NCBI RefSeq assembly: GCF_000238095.2
Contig: NZ_JH815225.1
Location: 1,714,691 to 1,778,690 of the forward strand
DNA length: 64,000 nt
Direction: 5' to 3'
From: Peptoanaerobacter stomatis
GTDB lineage: Bacteria; Bacillota; Clostridia; Peptostreptococcales; Filifactoraceae
Shown: positions 35,846 through 44,966 of the stretch, one piece after another
How positions within the stretch are numbered: position 1 is the first letter of the stretch
How the letters are laid out: each line of letters begins with the position of its first letter
The notes under the pieces: generated by a model
Told to the model about the DNA's origin: nothing
The model's input: only the letters and a program-made list of their open reading frames with translations
Databases searched by the model: none
Position numbers and translations under genes: made by a program

Positions 35846-36847
35846 ATGGAAAATTTATTAGAAGCAAGAAATCTTTGCACAGAATTTAAAGTGGGTAAGG
35901 ACTCTATAAAAATAGTAAAAGATGTTTCTTTTGATGTAAAAAAAGGAAAGATATTATCAATAGTAGGGGAATCAGGATGTGGTAAATCGGTTACAGTACA
36001 CAGTATGATAAATCTTCTTCCAAAAGCCGGTAGAGTTGCAAACGGGACATCTATTTTTGAAACTTCAAGTGGAGAAAAAGTAGATCTTGTAAATCTCAAG
36101 CCATATTCAAAAGAGATAAGAGCACTTCGTGGAAAAGAAATAGGGATGATATTTCAAGATCCGATGCAATCATTAAATCCGGTTTATACAATAGGTAATC
36201 AAATAATGGAAAATATTTTGCAACACAACAAAGTTTCCAAAAAAGATGCAGAAGAGATAGGAATAGAGATGCTCAAAAAATTAGGCATACCTGAGCCTAA
36301 AAAGAGATTTTACGATTTTCCCCATCAATTTTCAGGCGGTATGAAACAAAGGGTTATGATAGCTATAGCGATGGTTAACAATCCTAATCTTTTGATAGCT
36401 GATGAGCCTACAACGGCATTAGACGTTACTATACAAGCTCAGATAATGGATTTGATGAAGGGTATGCGTGATGAATATGGCAAATCTGTAATACTTATCA
36501 CTCATAATATGGGACTTGTTGCTGAGGTTGCAAATCAAGTTGCAGTTATGTATATGGGACGCATTATTGAATATGGTGATGTGAAAGATGTATTTGAAAA
36601 TCCTATGCATCCTTATACGAGAGCACTTTTAAAATCAGTGCCTGTACCTGGAATGGCAAAAAATCAAAAATTAGCTACAATACCGGGAGAAACACCTGAT
36701 CCTAAGAAATATAAAATAGGCTGTGAATTTGCAAATCGCTGTAGTTTTGCAAAAGAAGAATGTAAAAATCAAGATATACCTACTTATGTGATAGACGGCA
36801 CACATATAGCGAAGTGTATATTGTTAAAAGGGAATAAGGAGGCATAA
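35846..36847 (+). CDS. Oligopeptide/sialic acid ABC ATPase, DppD type
   Basis: The 333-residue ATPase has Walker A GESGCGKS (about 45-52), Q-loop MIFQDPMQSLNPV, signature FSGGMKQRVMIAIAM, Walker B LLIADEPTTALDV, H-loop ITHNMG and the C-terminal oligopeptide-transporter extension with a CxnC-type region (CEFANRCSFAKEECKN) that in DppD/OppD relatives can hold an Fe-S cluster. It works as a heterodimer with the next gene product. Confidence 0.93.
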   Translation: MENLLEARNLCTEFKVGKDSIKIVKDVSFDVKKGKILSIVGESGCGKSVTVHSMINLLPKAGRVANGTSIFETSSGEKVDLVNLKPYSKEIRALRGKEIGMIFQDPMQSLNPVYTIGNQIMENILQHNKVSKKDAEEIGIEMLKKLGIPEPKKRFYDFPHQFSGGMKQRVMIAIAMVNNPNLLIADEPTTALDVTIQAQIMDLMKGMRDEYGKSVILITHNMGLVAEVANQVAVMYMGRIIEYGDVKDVFENPMHPYTRALLKSVPVPGMAKNQKLATIPGETPDPKKYKIGCEFANRCSFAKEECKNQDIPTYVIDGTHIAKCILLKGNKEA

Positions 36848-36848
36848 T

Positions 36849-37841
36849 ATGACAAATACAAATAATGAAGTAATATTTGAAATTAAGAATTTGCAGACAT
36901 ATTTCCCTATATATGAAGGCTTTATTAAGAAGAAAAAAGTTGCAGATGTAAAAGCGGTTGACAATGTATCATTTACAGTAAAAAGAGGAGAGACACTTGG
37001 AATAGTAGGTGAGTCAGGTTGCGGAAAAACAACACTTGGAAAAAGCATAATGATGCTTCAAAAACCTACAGGCGGAGAAGCAAGATTCAATATGAACGGT
37101 GAAATGAAGGACATCAGAAAATTCAGCAAAGAAGAACTGTTCAAGTTTAAAAAGCAGGTTCAAATGGTATTCCAAGATCCATACAGCTCTTTAAATCCTA
37201 TGAAAACAATATATGATGCCTTTGATGAACCTCTAAAAGCACATGGCTATATATCAAAAGAAGAACGTGAGCAGATAATGATTGACAGACTTAAAACTGT
37301 AAATCTTCAGGCAGAGTATATATATCGCTATCCGCATGAATTTTCAGGTGGACAAAGACAGAGAATTTGTATAGCAAGAGCCTTATGTGTAGAACCTCAA
37401 GTAGTTGTGTTGGACGAGCCTGTATCGGCATTGGATGTATCCATTCAGGCACAAGTGCTAAATCTTATGCAGGACATACAAAAACAGTTCAATTTGACAT
37501 ATATATTTATAGCACATGACTTATCAGTTGTAGAATATATAAGTGATAGAATAATAGTTATGTATCTTGGTAATATAGTGGAAATATCAAAAGCGGAAGG
37601 ATTATATAAAAATCCGTTGCATCCATATACACAGGCTTTGTTATCGGCGATACCGATACCTGTTGTAGGAGCGGATAAGAACAGAATAGTGTTGGAAGGA
37701 GATGTTCCGTCGCCTATAAATAAACCTTCAGGCTGTGCTTTTCATACGAGATGTAAAAAAGCTATGGATATATGTAAAACACAAACACCTGTAATAAAAA
37801 ATATAGATAGCGAACATATGGTAGCCTGTCATCTGTATTAA
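36849..37841 (+). CDS. Oligopeptide/sialic acid ABC ATPase, DppF type
   Basis: The 330-residue ATPase has Walker A GESGCGKTT, Q-loop MVFQDPYSSLNPMKT, signature FSGGQRQRICIARAL, Walker B VVLDEPVSALDVS, H-loop AHDLSVV and a tail with GCAFHTRCKKAMDICK, the OppF/DppF cysteine region. It starts one base after the previous stop, so translation is coupled. It completes the five-part importer. Confidence 0.94.
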   Translation: MTNTNNEVIFEIKNLQTYFPIYEGFIKKKKVADVKAVDNVSFTVKRGETLGIVGESGCGKTTLGKSIMMLQKPTGGEARFNMNGEMKDIRKFSKEELFKFKKQVQMVFQDPYSSLNPMKTIYDAFDEPLKAHGYISKEEREQIMIDRLKTVNLQAEYIYRYPHEFSGGQRQRICIARALCVEPQVVVLDEPVSALDVSIQAQVLNLMQDIQKQFNLTYIFIAHDLSVVEYISDRIIVMYLGNIVEISKAEGLYKNPLHPYTQALLSAIPIPVVGADKNRIVLEGDVPSPINKPSGCAFHTRCKKAMDICKTQTPVIKNIDSEHMVACHLY

Positions 37842-37882
37842 ATAAATTTAATGATTAAAATATATGAATTTAGGAGTAAAAG

Positions 37883-38329
37883 ATGATTTATAATAAATTC
37901 TCTTATAAAAAATTTGAAGAAGAGTTTTTGCAAAAAATATTTGAATTTTTAGAAAAAAATGATGTATCTAAATTTGAAAACGGCAGATATGATATAGATA
38001 AAGATAATTTATTTTTAAATATAGCAACTTACAATACAACTACACCTGAAAACAGAGTTTGGGAAGCTCATAAAGAATATATTGACGTGCACATGATGAT
38101 AAAAGGAAAAGAAAAAATGTGTACAGCTTTCATAGAAAATGCGAATATCACAGAATATCACGAAGACAGCGATTATGTAGAGATATCCGATATAAAAGGC
38201 GATATATCTCAGATAGTCTTAAATGAGGGAGAGTATATTGTGTGCTATCCGCAAGATGTTCACAAGACAGCTTGTATAGTGGAAAAAGAAGAAGAAGTGA
38301 AAAAGGCTATATTTAAAGTGAGAGTATAA
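37883..38329 (+). CDS. YhcH/YjgK/YiaL family protein (probable sialic acid anomerase, NanQ-like)
   Basis: A 148-residue cupin-like protein with EAHKEYIDVHMMIKGKEKM, a conserved EYHEDSDYVE region and a late CYPQDVHKTA motif whose histidines belong to the family metal site. Members in nan clusters (NanQ) speed the alpha/beta conversion of N-acetylneuraminate for the lyase. The gene sits between the importer and nanE, in line with this. It overlaps no neighbour, and the GNAT gene starts four bases later. Confidence 0.88.
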   Translation: MIYNKFSYKKFEEEFLQKIFEFLEKNDVSKFENGRYDIDKDNLFLNIATYNTTTPENRVWEAHKEYIDVHMMIKGKEKMCTAFIENANITEYHEDSDYVEISDIKGDISQIVLNEGEYIVCYPQDVHKTACIVEKEEEVKKAIFKVRV

Positions 38330-38332
38330 GAA

Positions 38333-38770
38333 ATGGATATTGATTTTAAACAAATAACAAGAGATTATGTTGAAAAAATCATAGATAAATATATAGCATT
38401 TAGAGAAGAAGAAGGCGAAAAATGGGAATATGAAGATGCAAAAATGAGAATAGAACAGCTTGTTTTCGTTTTAGGTTCATATTGTATAATGATGATTAAA
38501 AATGATGAAATAATAGGTTTTGCTCTTGGATTTTTTAAACAATTCGATACAGTGAAAATATATTATTTGGAAGAAATATTGATAGGGAAAAAATTTCGTA
38601 ATCATGGCTATGGAACCATGCTTTTAAAAAAATTGGAGCAAGATTTAAAATCAAGCGGTTGTAAGAAGATAACATTATTGACTACACACAGTGATGAACA
38701 TAGGAGATTCTATGAAAGACTTGGATTTGTATATAATGATTTTTTAAGACCGTTGAAAAAAGATATATAA
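38333..38770 (+). CDS. GNAT family N-acetyltransferase
   Basis: A 145-residue acetyltransferase with the acetyl-CoA binding motif A region KFRNHGYGTMLLKKLEQDLK (about 87-106) and the C-terminal strand YERLGFVYNDFLRPLKK. It is packed four bases after YhcH and before nanE, so it is part of the nan operon. In this context it may act on an acetylated or free amino sugar, but the substrate cannot be inferred. Confidence 0.85.
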   Translation: MDIDFKQITRDYVEKIIDKYIAFREEEGEKWEYEDAKMRIEQLVFVLGSYCIMMIKNDEIIGFALGFFKQFDTVKIYYLEEILIGKKFRNHGYGTMLLKKLEQDLKSSGCKKITLLTTHSDEHRRFYERLGFVYNDFLRPLKKDI

Positions 38771-38812
38771 TAGATGTTAAATCTAAACAGTTATCGTAAT
38801 TGGAGGGGGATT

Positions 38813-39505
38813 ATGGGAGCAGTAGAACAGATAAAAGGAGAGCTTATAGTATCTTGTCAGGCTTTGCCTGAAGAACCGTTACATTCTTCGTTTATAATGG
38901 GAAGAATGGCGCGTGCTGCCAAAGAAGGTGGAGCTAAAGGGATTCGTGCCAATTCGGTAGAAGATATAAAAGAAATAAAAAAAACAGTAGACTTGCCTAT
39001 AATAGGAATTATTAAAAAAGATTATGAAGGCTGTGATGTATATATAACACCAACTATGGAGCAAGTAGACGAGCTTGTAAAAACGGGTTGTGAAATAATA
39101 GCTATGCAAGCGACTGACAATATAAGACCTAATGGAGAAAATACGGAGCAGTTTTTTAAAAAAGTCAGAGAAAAATATCCTACACAAAAGTTTATGGCGG
39201 ATTGCTCAACTCTTTCAGAGGCTATTCTTGCAGATAAGATAGGCTTTGATTTCATAGGAACTACTATGGTAGGATACACTAAGCAGAGTAAAAATTTAAA
39301 AATAGAAAATAATGATTTTGAACTTATGAAAGAAATAATAAAAAATGTAAAGCATCCTGTAATAGCAGAAGGAAATATAGATACACCTCAAAAAGCAAAA
39401 AGAGTGTTGGAACTTGGATGTTACAGCGTTGTTGTAGGTTCAATAATAACAAGGCCTAAGGTTATTACAGAGAGATTTGTAAAAGCTATAAATGAAAACA
39501 AATAA
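38813..39505 (+). CDS. nanE: N-acetylmannosamine-6-phosphate 2-epimerase
   Basis: NanE turns ManNAc-6-P into GlcNAc-6-P. The 230-residue TIM-barrel protein shows the family motifs [44 protein letters not shown], and [12 protein letters not shown] with [13 protein letters not shown], and the phosphate loop [15 protein letters not shown] and [12 protein letters not shown] place the start at the ATG of MGAVEQIKG, six bases after TTGGAGGGGG. The upstream in-frame ATG at 38774 has no ribosome binding site. Confidence 0.95.
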   Translation: MGAVEQIKGELIVSCQALPEEPLHSSFIMGRMARAAKEGGAKGIRANSVEDIKEIKKTVDLPIIGIIKKDYEGCDVYITPTMEQVDELVKTGCEIIAMQATDNIRPNGENTEQFFKKVREKYPTQKFMADCSTLSEAILADKIGFDFIGTTMVGYTKQSKNLKIENNDFELMKEIIKNVKHPVIAEGNIDTPQKAKRVLELGCYSVVVGSIITRPKVITERFVKAINENK

Positions 39506-39642
39506 TTTTTTTAACTAACGAAAGAATAAATTTTTGGATTATATTTTTTATAAATATTTTAAATAATTTTTGTATATCTGTTTGCTTTTTGTTTAGAAAA
39601 GTTTATGATAAATTAAAATTTAATGTTTAGGAGAACAAAGCA

Positions 39643-40527
39643 ATGAAAAACGAAGATTTAAAAGGTTTATACAGTGCATTATTGATATCATTCAACGAAG
39701 ACGGAAGTATAAATGAGCAAGGAATAAGAGAGATTATACGTCACAACATAGACAAGATGAAAGTGGACGGACTATATGTAGGAGGAAGTACGGGAGAAAA
39801 CTTCCTGCTTTCAACAGATGAGAAAAAAAGAATATTTGAAATTGCAAAAGATGAGTCAAAAAGCGATATAAAATTAATTGCACAAGTAGGCTCTATGAAT
39901 GTATATGAAGCTATAGAACTTGCAAAATTTACGACAGATTTAGGCTATGATGCAATATCTGCAGTAACACCTTTTTATTATAAATTCTCTTTTGAAGAAA
40001 TAAAAGAATATTATGAAATGATAATAAATAGTGTAGACAACAGACTTATAGTTTATTCTATACCGTTCCTTACAGGAGTAAACATAAATGTAGAACAATT
40101 CGGAGAATTGTTTAAAAATGAAAAAATAATAGGCGTTAAGTTTACAGCCGCAGATTTCTATTTGCTTGAAAGAGTTAGAAAAGCATATCCTGAGCATCTT
40201 ATATATGCAGGATTTGATGAAATGATGTTGTCAGCATCAGTATTAAACGTAGACGGAGCGATAGGTTCAACATTTAATTTGAACGGTATAAGAGCAAGAA
40301 AAATAGTAGAACTTGTAAAAGAAGGTAAAATAGACGAAGCAAGAGAATTACAACACATAACAAATGATTTTATAACAGATGTGCTAAACAACGGATTGTA
40401 TTCAACACTTAAAACTTGCTTAGAATTACAAGGAGTACATGCAGGATACAGCAGAAGACCTATGAAAAGTGCAAGTGAAGCTCAAAAACAAAGAGCTAAA
40501 GAGATATATGAAAAATATCTAAAATAA
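39643..40527 (+). CDS. nanA: N-acetylneuraminate lyase
   Basis: NanA cleaves sialic acid into ManNAc and pyruvate. The 294-residue protein belongs to the class I aldolase DapA superfamily: GGSTGENFLLS phosphate-like loop (about 48-58), the catalytic tyrosine in VYSIP (Y138) and the Schiff-base lysine in GVKFTAAD (K166). The GENF variant of the loop and YSIPFLTG are typical of sialic acid lyases rather than DapA. A 137-bp gap lies between it and nanE. Its stop overlaps the nanK start (TAATG). Confidence 0.95.
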   Translation: MKNEDLKGLYSALLISFNEDGSINEQGIREIIRHNIDKMKVDGLYVGGSTGENFLLSTDEKKRIFEIAKDESKSDIKLIAQVGSMNVYEAIELAKFTTDLGYDAISAVTPFYYKFSFEEIKEYYEMIINSVDNRLIVYSIPFLTGVNINVEQFGELFKNEKIIGVKFTAADFYLLERVRKAYPEHLIYAGFDEMMLSASVLNVDGAIGSTFNLNGIRARKIVELVKEGKIDEARELQHITNDFITDVLNNGLYSTLKTCLELQGVHAGYSRRPMKSASEAQKQRAKEIYEKYLK

Positions 40528-41429
40528 TGGACAGTATTATGAAAAAATATATTGCAATAGATATAGGCGGAACATCTATAAAATATGGGCTTATTGCAAA
40601 TGAACAGATACTTTTTAGCTGTGATACAGATACTATGGCAAAAAAAGGTGGGTGGCATATAGTATCTCTCGTGAAAAATATAGTGAGAAAATATCTTGAA
40701 GAGCAAGAAGATATAGCAGGAGTGTGCATATCGACAGCAGGTATGGTAGACACGAAAAAGGGAGAGATAATATATGCGGGCAAACAGATTCCACAATATA
40801 TAGGTGTAAATTGGAAAAAAGAGATTAAAGACGAGTTTAATCTGCCATGTGAAGTTGAAAATGATGTGAATTGTGCCGGATTGAGTGAAGCTATAAGCGG
40901 AGCCGGAAAAGGAAAACAAAGCGTATTATGTCTGACCATAGGTACAGGAATAGGCGCTTGTATGGTAGAAAACGGAAAAATATATAACGGGCACAGCTAC
41001 AGTGCATTTGAAGTAGGCTATTTAAAACTTAAAGACGGAGATTTTCAAGATTTGGCATCAACGACAGCTCTTATAGAAAGTTATAAAGAAGAAAAAAATG
41101 ACTGTGAGAAAGACATAAACGGTAAACTTATATTCGATTTGGCTAAAAACGGTGATGAAACTGCAATAAAACAAATAGATAAGCTTATAGACTATATGTG
41201 CATAGGTATATCAAACATATGCTATATAATAAATCCTTCCATTGTAGTATTGGGTGGAGGGATAATGGAGCAAAAAGAATATATGTTGCCTAAGATAAAA
41301 GAATGTATGAAAAAATATTTGCTTAAAAACATATATGACAATACAAAATTTGATTGTGCAAAGCACAAAAACAAAGCAGGTATGCTCGGAGCATATTATC
41401 ACTTTTTAAATGAGCAAAAAAGTAAATAG
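40527..41429 (+). CDS. nanK: ROK family N-acetylmannosamine kinase
   Basis: NanK phosphorylates ManNAc to ManNAc-6-P. The 300-residue ROK protein has the ATP phosphate loop IAIDIGGTSIKYG, the VENDVNCAGLSE region with the catalytic aspartate and the LTIGTGIGACMVENGKIYNG motif. The usual ROK zinc motif CxCGxxGC is absent; the region reads SAFEVGYLKL. Translation couples to nanA through TAATG. An ATG four codons on is also possible. A strong terminator closes the operon. Confidence 0.9.
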   Translation: MDSIMKKYIAIDIGGTSIKYGLIANEQILFSCDTDTMAKKGGWHIVSLVKNIVRKYLEEQEDIAGVCISTAGMVDTKKGEIIYAGKQIPQYIGVNWKKEIKDEFNLPCEVENDVNCAGLSEAISGAGKGKQSVLCLTIGTGIGACMVENGKIYNGHSYSAFEVGYLKLKDGDFQDLASTTALIESYKEEKNDCEKDINGKLIFDLAKNGDETAIKQIDKLIDYMCIGISNICYIINPSIVVLGGGIMEQKEYMLPKIKECMKKYLLKNIYDNTKFDCAKHKNKAGMLGAYYHFLNEQKSK

Positions 41430-41485
41430 ATAGTTATAATACTGATATTCTTTTGATATAACCAACTCCAAAATAAAAAATATAC

Positions 41486-41522
41486 AAAAAATAGATACCC
41501 GTAATTTAGGTATCTATTTTTT
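41486..41522. terminator. Bidirectional terminator between nanK and rubrerythrin
   Basis: AAAAATAGATACC pairs perfectly with GGTATCTATTTTT around CGTAATTTA. It serves both convergent genes. Confidence 0.92.
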
Positions 41523-41545
41523 GTGCGTTTATTTTTTTATAATGC

Positions 41546-42136
41546 TTATCTTCTTACTTCAAAATATGCTTGTGGATGTTTACATGCAGGACATAGTTTA
41601 GGTGCTTCTTTTCCTTCGAATATAAATCCGCAGTTTCTACACTTCCAAGCAACAATTTCTTCTTTTTTGAATACAGTGCCGTTTTTTACGTCATCAGCTA
41701 ATCTTCTGTATCTTTCTTCGTGTTCTTTTTCAACTTTTGCAATTAATCTGAATGATGCTGCTATATCGTTAAAACCTTCTTGTTCAGCTATTTCAGCAAA
41801 TTTAGGATAAGCCTCTGTCCATTCTTCATTTTCGCCGGCAGCAGCAGCCATAAGGTTATCGTAAGTGTTTGACATAATGCATGGGAAAGTTCCTGTTATT
41901 TCTGTAGCTACAGGGAATTCTTCTCCCTCCATTTTTTCAGCAACATATTTGTAGAATATTTTTGCGTGTTCTTTTTCGTTTTCAGCAGTTTCCATAAATA
42001 TAGCTGATATTTCTTCAAATCCTTCTTTTTTAGCAACGCTTGAGAAAAAAGTATATCTTGTTCTTGCTTGTGATTCACCTGCAAAAGATGTCATCAAATT
42101 TACTAAAGTTTGTGTTCCTTTTAAAGATTTTGCCAT
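41546..42136 (-). CDS. rbr: Rubrerythrin
   Basis: Rubrerythrin reduces hydrogen peroxide in anaerobes. The 196-residue protein has the ferritin-like di-iron domain ([59 protein letters not shown]), with repeated ExxH metal motifs, and a C-terminal rubredoxin domain with CRNCG and CPACKHP. I start at [11 protein letters not shown], because the in-frame ATGGAGGAA 15 bases upstream supplies the ribosome binding site. The gene is monocistronic with a palindromic operator candidate at its promoter. Confidence 0.96.
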   Translation of the reverse strand: MAKSLKGTQTLVNLMTSFAGESQARTRYTFFSSVAKKEGFEEISAIFMETAENEKEHAKIFYKYVAEKMEGEEFPVATEITGTFPCIMSNTYDNLMAAAAGENEEWTEAYPKFAEIAEQEGFNDIAASFRLIAKVEKEHEERYRRLADDVKNGTVFKKEEIVAWKCRNCGFIFEGKEAPKLCPACKHPQAYFEVRR

Positions 42137-42523
42137 TTTAATTTCCTCCATTTTTCTTTCAAATGAAAATTACTTTCATAGATTTTTTTAAACTTTTATT
42201 TATCGATAAATAAATTATACCATAGAAAAGTTTTTTAAAACAGACATTTTGAAAGATTTTAAAAAAATACAAATTTGATATATGAAAGTATGTGTTTTGT
42301 TTCAATTGAGTTTATAATTAATACAATTTTGTAATTATTGTAATATTAATAACTTTTATAAAATATTTTTTAATAAAAAATAATATAAGTGTTTTTATAA
42401 AGGTGTGTATAATCATCATTAAATATATACAAAATGACTAAAAAAATGTATAATATTAAATATGTTGATGAAAATTTATAATTATCGAAGTAAAAAAATA
42501 TATTTGAAAAAATGGAGAATTAT
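42137..42523. other. Divergent intergenic region between rubrerythrin and O-antigen ligase genes
   Basis: No gene is seen. The rubrerythrin promoter lies at the left. On the right several TATAAT-like sequences (near 42408 and 42449) could start the polysaccharide genes. Confidence 0.45.
42195..42219 (-). promoter_or_regulatory. Rubrerythrin promoter with a 20-bp perfect palindrome
   Basis: On the minus strand an extended -10 (TGGTATAAT) ends at 42214. The perfect palindrome TTTATTTATCGATAAATAAA (42195-42214) overlaps the expected start site. It is placed for a repressor that responds to peroxide or another stress, but it is not the standard PerR box. Confidence 0.6.
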
Positions 42524-44332
42524 ATGGATTTAAAAAGATTTATTAAGATACTGCCGTTTATTTTAGGGCTTTTAATAATACCTGTTACTATGAGATTGGT
42601 TGAGGTACAGATACCTTTTGAGGTGCAAATGCATTGGAAAGGTGTAGGTGTGGATAATGATATATTATCGTATGCAAAATCTGTTATGCTTATAATAAGT
42701 GGAGTTATTGTTGCCGGAATATTGTTTTTTACCATTTCCAGTGAAAGCATAATAAAGATAAAATCTTTAAAGCCTTTTATAATTGCTTTTGCAGTATTGC
42801 TTTTTATGGCTATAATATCTACAATATTTGGAGGTAACGGAGTTATTTCATATGGAGGTGCTCCGTCAAGATATGAAGGATTGTATGCATATATAGGATA
42901 TTTCATATTGTTTTTTTATGCTCTTACAATTGAATATGACAAAAAAACAGAACATTCAATAATTATAGTGTTGGCTATATTTACAGTTTTATGCGGTATA
43001 GTCGGTTTTACTCAATATATAGGAAAGGATATATTTTTAAGGCCGTTTGCGACAAGCTTATATATACCTGAGGCTCTTAAAGAATACAGAAGCGCTATGA
43101 CTGTAACTCAGTTTTCTTTTAAAAATATGTATTTGTTTACGACTCATTACAACTATTCTTCTATGCTTATGTCTGTTGTGTCAATGTTTTGGTGTTTATA
43201 TTTCGTGTGCGTTAAAGAAAAAAAATATAAGATAATATCAGGGCTTATGTCTGTGCTTTCTGTGTTGATGTTACTAGGTGCGAATGCAAGATCAGGTGTA
43301 ATGGCTGTTTTTATATCAGGCATAATCTTATGTATAACATTTATATCTAAGATTATATCGAATAAAAAAATGAGTATGGTTGCATTAGCTGTTATTGTCA
43401 TATTTGTAGGTATTACGGCGAAACTTGGTATGATGTCAAGATTTACGTCTTTAGTTGAAGATATAAAGAAAATAAGTGCCTCCGGTAAACAGGAGGAGGT
43501 TTATATAAGAGAACAAATACCTCTAAAAGACATAAAAACAGATGATACGTCTTATACTATAATCTATAATGATGTTACGCTTAAATTTGATAACAAGCAA
43601 AGTTCTTTTTATGATGAAAATGGAACTGTCTTAGCGTTTGAAACTCCTGAGCAGGGCAGCGTCGTATTCAAAGATGGAAGATATGCCAATTTTTCTATAG
43701 GAGTGACAAAAAGAAAAAGCAATGTTGACGAAACTGAACATTTATATCATTTGGTTAAAATAGACGGTAACTTATTTAATTTTGATGTGACTGATAAAGT
43801 TCAGTTTGTAAATCATTTAGGTATGCCTATGTATCCTGAAAAAGCGGAAAGAATAGGATTTAAAGGTATGGAAAGATTAGGCTCAGGTAGAGGATTTATA
43901 ACTGCTTCTACAATCCCTTTGATTTTGAAATCGCCTCTAATAGGCTATGGACCTGACGCATTTTTGCAAATATTTAATCAAGATGATATATATACGAAGA
44001 TGTATGTATATGGCAATCCTAATGAATTGGTCGATAAACCTCATAATTTGTATTTACTGTATGCAATAAATTTTGGAGTTATAGGTTTAGGAGCATTTTT
44101 ATTCATAATAATATTGCTCATAGTTAAAATGAAGAGAAAATACAAAGAAGATTTGTTATCTGACAATGCGATATATATAGGTGCATTTGCAGGTGTGCTT
44201 GCATACATGGGCAGCGGATTTTTTAATGACTCTGTTGTTGCAGTATCACCTATATTTTGGATATTGCTCGGTATAGCTGTGTCAGGAGTAGATTTTAAGA
44301 TTAAGAATAAATTTGGGGTTAATAAAAAATGA
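42524..44332 (+). CDS. O-antigen ligase/polymerase family membrane protein
   Basis: The 602-residue protein has about ten membrane segments and a long external segment (about residues 315-475) rich in charged residues. It carries the O-antigen ligase (WaaL/Wzy_C) features GANARSGVMAVFISGIIL and, late, SPLIGYGPDAFLQIF plus DKPHNLYLLYAINFGVIGLG. It probably polymerises or attaches surface glycans. The start at ATG 42524 follows GGAG seven bases upstream. The ATG at 42512 overlaps that site. It heads a three-gene polysaccharide unit and overlaps the next gene by four bases. Confidence 0.85.
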   Translation: MDLKRFIKILPFILGLLIIPVTMRLVEVQIPFEVQMHWKGVGVDNDILSYAKSVMLIISGVIVAGILFFTISSESIIKIKSLKPFIIAFAVLLFMAIISTIFGGNGVISYGGAPSRYEGLYAYIGYFILFFYALTIEYDKKTEHSIIIVLAIFTVLCGIVGFTQYIGKDIFLRPFATSLYIPEALKEYRSAMTVTQFSFKNMYLFTTHYNYSSMLMSVVSMFWCLYFVCVKEKKYKIISGLMSVLSVLMLLGANARSGVMAVFISGIILCITFISKIISNKKMSMVALAVIVIFVGITAKLGMMSRFTSLVEDIKKISASGKQEEVYIREQIPLKDIKTDDTSYTIIYNDVTLKFDNKQSSFYDENGTVLAFETPEQGSVVFKDGRYANFSIGVTKRKSNVDETEHLYHLVKIDGNLFNFDVTDKVQFVNHLGMPMYPEKAERIGFKGMERLGSGRGFITASTIPLILKSPLIGYGPDAFLQIFNQDDIYTKMYVYGNPNELVDKPHNLYLLYAINFGVIGLGAFLFIIILLIVKMKRKYKEDLLSDNAIYIGAFAGVLAYMGSGFFNDSVVAVSPIFWILLGIAVSGVDFKIKNKFGVNKK

Positions 44333-44934
44333 TAGATACGATTATTTTTGATTTTGGAAATGTTATTGTAGATTACAATGCCGATTATATAGTCAGGTGC
44401 TTTGCAGATAAAGATGAAGATATAAAATTGTTATGTGATGCTGTAAATCATAATTGGTCAGCACTTGATGAGGGCATAATAGAGTACGATGAATATATAA
44501 ATCAGACGAAAGCTATGTTACCTGAAAGACTTTATGATAATGTTGACAGGCTTTTTGTAGATTGGTATAAATGTATGCCTTATATAGACGGTGTTAAAGA
44601 AATAATAAAGTCCCTTAAACAAAACGGATATAAATTGATAATACTATCGAACGCTCCTGATTATTTTGCCGATGTTATAGATTATTTTGATGTTGTACAA
44701 AACTTTGATGCAATAGTAATATCAGGCAAGATAAAAATGTTTAAACCCAATAAAGACATATATGAATATGTACTTAAAAAATATGACTTGACAGATGAAA
44801 ATACACTTTTTATAGATGACAAAACGGAAAATGTAAATTCAGCCAAATCTTGCAATATAAACGGTTTAGTTTTTAATCAAGATGCAGAAAAACTAAAAAC
44901 GGATTTAAAAGAACTGTTCGGCATTAATTTGTAA
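44329..44934 (+). CDS. HAD family hydrolase (phosphatase-like)
   Basis: The 201-residue HAD subfamily IA protein has motif I DTIIFDFGNVIVDYNADY, motif II ILSNAPDYF, the lysine in GKIKMFKPNKDIYE and motif IV LFIDDKTENVNSAK. The first-motif DFGNV with a second aspartate missing its usual DxD position suggests the YihX/epoxide-hydrolase-like branch of sugar-phosphate phosphatases. Its four-base overlap with the ligase gene makes a role in glycan precursor metabolism likely, but the substrate is not known. Confidence 0.85.
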   Translation: MIDTIIFDFGNVIVDYNADYIVRCFADKDEDIKLLCDAVNHNWSALDEGIIEYDEYINQTKAMLPERLYDNVDRLFVDWYKCMPYIDGVKEIIKSLKQNGYKLIILSNAPDYFADVIDYFDVVQNFDAIVISGKIKMFKPNKDIYEYVLKKYDLTDENTLFIDDKTENVNSAKSCNINGLVFNQDAEKLKTDLKELFGINL

Positions 44935-44966
44935 TATTGTGAAAGTATGATTATGGAGTTGATGAT

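Noticed and set aside
40482..40939. Two minus-strand frames of about 145 residues opposite nanK
   Set aside because: Both are shadows of the ROK kinase gene, with no family resemblance and no ribosome binding site.
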